Origin: Streptomyces sp. NRRL B-1140
Lineage (GTDB): Bacteria > Actinomycetota > Actinomycetes > Streptomycetales > Streptomycetaceae
DNA: 64,000 bases
NCBI RefSeq assembly: GCF_001280065.1
Contig: NZ_LGEA01000115.1
Coordinates: 1-64,000, forward strand
Direction of reading: 5' to 3'
The translations under genes and the position numbers were made by a program. The notes under the pieces were generated by a model. It was given only the letters and a program-made list of their open reading frames with translations. It had not been told where the DNA came from and searched no databases. Below are positions 62,198 to 64,000 of the stretch, piece after piece; the first letter of the stretch is position 1; each line of letters starts with the position of its first letter.

Positions 62198-62623
62198 ATG
62201 TCCGCGATCCGGCTCGCCGCACTCGCCCGGACCTCCGAGCCGCAGTCGGTGCTGCGCCGCTTCCTCGTCCTGGACGCCGCCGTGACCGGCGCCAACGCGC
62301 TCGCCTACCTGGCCTTCTCCGGCCCGCTCGGACGGTTCCTCGGGGCCGACGCCACGCTGCTCCTCGCCGTGGGCACGTTTCTCGCCGTCTACGCGGCGGC
62401 CGTGGGCCTGCTGGCCGCGCGCAGGCAGCCGCCGGCACTCGGCGTACGGGCCGTCGTCGAGGCCAACCTCGCCTGGGCGGCGGTGAGCCTCGCCGCCCTG
62501 GCGCTGTGGCTCACGCCGAGCACGGCGGGTGCCGTGTGGACCGTGCTCCAGGCCCTGGCCGTGGCCGGTTTCGCCGTCCTCCAGCACATGGCCCTGAGGA
62601 ACCTTCAGGACATGGATTCCTGA
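62198..62623 (+). CDS. Four-helix integral membrane protein, unknown function
   Basis: A 141-residue protein with four hydrophobic segments (about 22-42, 50-72, 84-105, 112-132), separated by short loops with Arg-rich cytosolic sides. No recognisable domain. The ATG 62198 is preceded by GGAGG. Its 3' end overlaps the convergent XRE gene by 19 bases. Confidence 0.75.
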   Translation: MSAIRLAALARTSEPQSVLRRFLVLDAAVTGANALAYLAFSGPLGRFLGADATLLLAVGTFLAVYAAAVGLLAARRQPPALGVRAVVEANLAWAAVSLAALALWLTPSTAGAVWTVLQALAVAGFAVLQHMALRNLQDMDS

Positions 62624-63411
62624 AGGTACTTGACCGTCGCCGGGTCGGCCGGGAGCAGCGTCTCGATGGCCAGCTCGGCGACCGTCACGTCCATCGGCGT
62701 GTTGAACGTGGAGATCGACGAGATGAACGACAGCGTCCGTCCCTCGTGCTCGATCCGCAGCGGCAGCGCGAAGTACGGAACCGGCTCCGACGGCTCGTCC
62801 ACCGGATCCGCCTCGGGCGCCGGATACGCCGCCACCTCCTCGTACAGCGCCCGCAGCGGCTCCGAGCGGTGCAGCGCGATCTGCCGCTCCATCTGCTCCA
62901 GCAGATGCCCCCGCCAGGCGCGCAGATTGCGGATGCGGGGCGCGAGACCCCGCGGGTGCAGGGCGAGCCGCATCGCGTTCAGCGGGGGTTCGAGCAGCGA
63001 CTCGCAGACACCGTCGACCAGCGTCATGACCCCACGGTTGGCGGCCACGACGTTGTACAGCGCGTCCACCACCAGCGCCGGATACGGCTCGTAGCCGCTG
63101 ATCAGCCGCTCGATGCCGGCCCGCAGCGCGTCAAGCGCCGGGTCGTCCAGCGGGGTCTCCGGGTAGCGGGGAGCGTAACCGGCTGCCAGCAGCAGCGCGT
63201 TGCGCTCCCGCACGGGCACGTCCAGATGCTCGGCCAGCCGCAGCACCATCTCCTCACTGGGCCGGGAGCGGCCCGTCTCGACGAAGCTGATGTGCCGGGC
63301 CGAGGAGTCCGCGCGCAGGGCCAGCTCCAGCTGGCTGACCCGCCGCTGCTCCCGCCAGGCCCGCAGCAGCGGGCCCACGCCCTGCTCGGCGGTGGACGGG
63401 TGAGTGGTCAT
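62605..63411 (-). CDS. XRE-family regulator with MmyB-like ligand domain
   Basis: A 268-residue protein: helix-turn-helix at about 15-70 (LLRAWREQRRVSQLELALRADSSARHISFVETGRSRPS) and a C-terminal MmyB/MLTR-type domain (about 100-260: YPALVVDALYNVVAANRGVMTLVDGV, FNTPMDVTVAELAIETLLPAD). These proteins bind fatty acyl ligands and usually control the adjacent SDR or oxidoreductase gene; the likely target here is not obvious. ATG 63411 fits the family start. Confidence 0.87.
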   Translation of the reverse strand: MTTHPSTAEQGVGPLLRAWREQRRVSQLELALRADSSARHISFVETGRSRPSEEMVLRLAEHLDVPVRERNALLLAAGYAPRYPETPLDDPALDALRAGIERLISGYEPYPALVVDALYNVVAANRGVMTLVDGVCESLLEPPLNAMRLALHPRGLAPRIRNLRAWRGHLLEQMERQIALHRSEPLRALYEEVAAYPAPEADPVDEPSEPVPYFALPLRIEHEGRTLSFISSISTFNTPMDVTVAELAIETLLPADPATVKYLQESMS

Positions 63412-63537
63412 GCCGGGACCGTAGTCGAGAACCGGCCGCACCGGACAGACGCCCCCGGTGACCAGGGCCCCGGCCGCCCCGCTGTGGCAGGCTGAGAGGA
63501 CACCGAGAACACCGCAGTCCGGGAAGGAGCGCAGCCC

Positions 63538-63843
63538 ATGCCCGTCGAACCGCTGTCGCAGAAGGAGATCGAGGACCGGCTGGCCGAACTGCCGGGCTGG
63601 TCGCTCGACAGGGACCGCCTCTTCCGCTCCTACCGGCTCGGCTCGCACTTCGCGGCGACGGCGATGGTCGTGCACATCGCCCAGGTCCAGGAGGAACTGA
63701 ACCACCACTCCGACCTGACGCTCGGCTACAACACCGTCTCCCTGGCCGTGCACACACACAGCGCGGGCGGCGCCGTCACCGAGAAGGACTTCGAGCTCGC
63801 CCGCAGGGTGGAGGACCTCGCCCCAGGGCACGGGGCACACTGA
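63538..63843 (+). CDS. Pterin-4a-carbinolamine dehydratase
   Basis: A 101-residue protein with the PCD/DCoH pattern: LSQKEIEDRLAELPGWSLD, and the active-site HHSDLTLGYNTVSLAVHTHSAGG block with His-His and the second His. It dehydrates 4a-hydroxytetrahydropterin formed by aromatic hydroxylases. ATG 63538 has GGAAGGAG. The downstream methyltransferase begins 5 bases after its stop. Confidence 0.9.
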   Translation: MPVEPLSQKEIEDRLAELPGWSLDRDRLFRSYRLGSHFAATAMVVHIAQVQEELNHHSDLTLGYNTVSLAVHTHSAGGAVTEKDFELARRVEDLAPGHGAH

Positions 63844-63847
63844 CCCG

Positions 63848-64000
63848 GTGCTCGACTACGACAAGGAAGCGGAGCGCTACGACGCCTCGCGCGGTGGCGA
63901 GCCCCGGGCGGCCGCCGCCGCGCAGGCCGTGCTGAGCCTACTGCCGCAGGACACCCGGAGTCTGCTCGACGTCGCCTGCGGCACCGGCATCGTCACCCGC
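63848..64000 (+). CDS. SAM-dependent methyltransferase, N-terminal part (runs off window end)
   Basis: The first 51 codons of a class I methyltransferase: VLDYDKEAERYDASRGGEPRA at the start and motif I LLDVACGTGIVTR at the window edge. GTG 63848 is close behind the pterin dehydratase gene, so the two are probably co-transcribed. The substrate is unknown. Confidence 0.8.
   Translation, partial: MLDYDKEAERYDASRGGEPRAAAAAQAVLSLLPQDTRSLLDVACGTGIVTR

Overview
The window is high-GC DNA packed with short-spaced, often overlapping genes (ATGA and GTGA junctions, many GTG starts, strong GGAGG ribosome sites, little intergenic space). Its content is typical of a Streptomyces chromosome: a WhiB-like protein, an Scr1/DUF5753-type regulator, a SpoIIE phosphatase fused to an anti-sigma kinase fold, a SigB-type sigma factor, an F420-dependent oxidoreductase and a ten-gene gvp operon. 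No rRNA, tRNA, CRISPR array, prophage or complete insertion sequence is visible. The gene order looks like the core arm of a S. coelicolor-like chromosome; this is recalled from memory, not computed.

Region 1 (1-8.6 kb): the 5' end of crotonyl-CoA carboxylase/reductase, a TetR regulator and a double-length 3-hydroxybutyryl-CoA dehydrogenase, all on the minus strand. Together they belong to C4 acyl-CoA (ethylmalonyl-CoA) metabolism. The ccr promoter carries a perfect palindrome in its -35/-10 spacer. HEAT-repeat, GNAT, secreted tripeptidyl-aminopeptidase, radical SAM and SRPBCC genes follow. Region 2 (8.7-22.8 kb): a 14-TM exporter with beta-sandwich repeats, a PAS/GAF/SpoIIE/HATPase phosphatase, a methyltransferase, a CE2-type esterase, then a coupled operon of four different peptidases (M55, M20, S9, S66) and a secreted CocE-type hydrolase. 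Region 3 (22.8-32.5 kb): GNAT, VOC, holin-like, SDR, WhiB-like, lipoprotein and F420 genes, then NDH-2, transketolase and LigD polymerase-domain genes overlapping end to start.

Region 4 (32.6-38.1 kb) is a complete Streptomyces-type gas vesicle operon in the order gvpO-A-F-G-Y-Z-J-L-S-K, closed by a 20-bp perfect terminator stem shared with a convergent 56-residue membrane protein. Region 5 (38.2-59 kb) is rich in stress and dormancy functions: an ABC-F ATPase, an Rv2629/Balon-type ribosome-associated factor, a KatE-type catalase overlapping a DJ-1/PfpI protein, an Hrp1-like CBS protein, a DUF2795-like gene, a SigB-family sigma factor, OsmC, a second DnaK with an HspR (HAIR) box, metallo-hydrolases, DedA and an aminotransferase-fold protein without its lysine. 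Two promoters here match the Streptomyces sigma-B consensus exactly (GTGT-N15-GGGTAC), upstream of the Balon homologue and the DUF2795 gene. This suggests a local sigma-B regulon.

Region 6 (59-64 kb): a NmrA-like reductase and divergent HxlR regulator sharing a palindromic operator, an orphan NarJ chaperone without narGHI, two XRE-family regulators, a small membrane protein, a pterin carbinolamine dehydratase and the start of a methyltransferase.

The most unusual DNA-level feature is an inverted-repeat element bounded by CTAG. It occurs as a tight 57-bp hairpin (23746-23802) and as a 169-bp element (60327-60495). The second sits exactly where two convergent genes end, and each CTAG copy supplies the TAG stop of one gene. 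A 36-base cytosine run at 46332-46367 is probably an assembly artefact that destroyed the end of a DUF2795-like gene.
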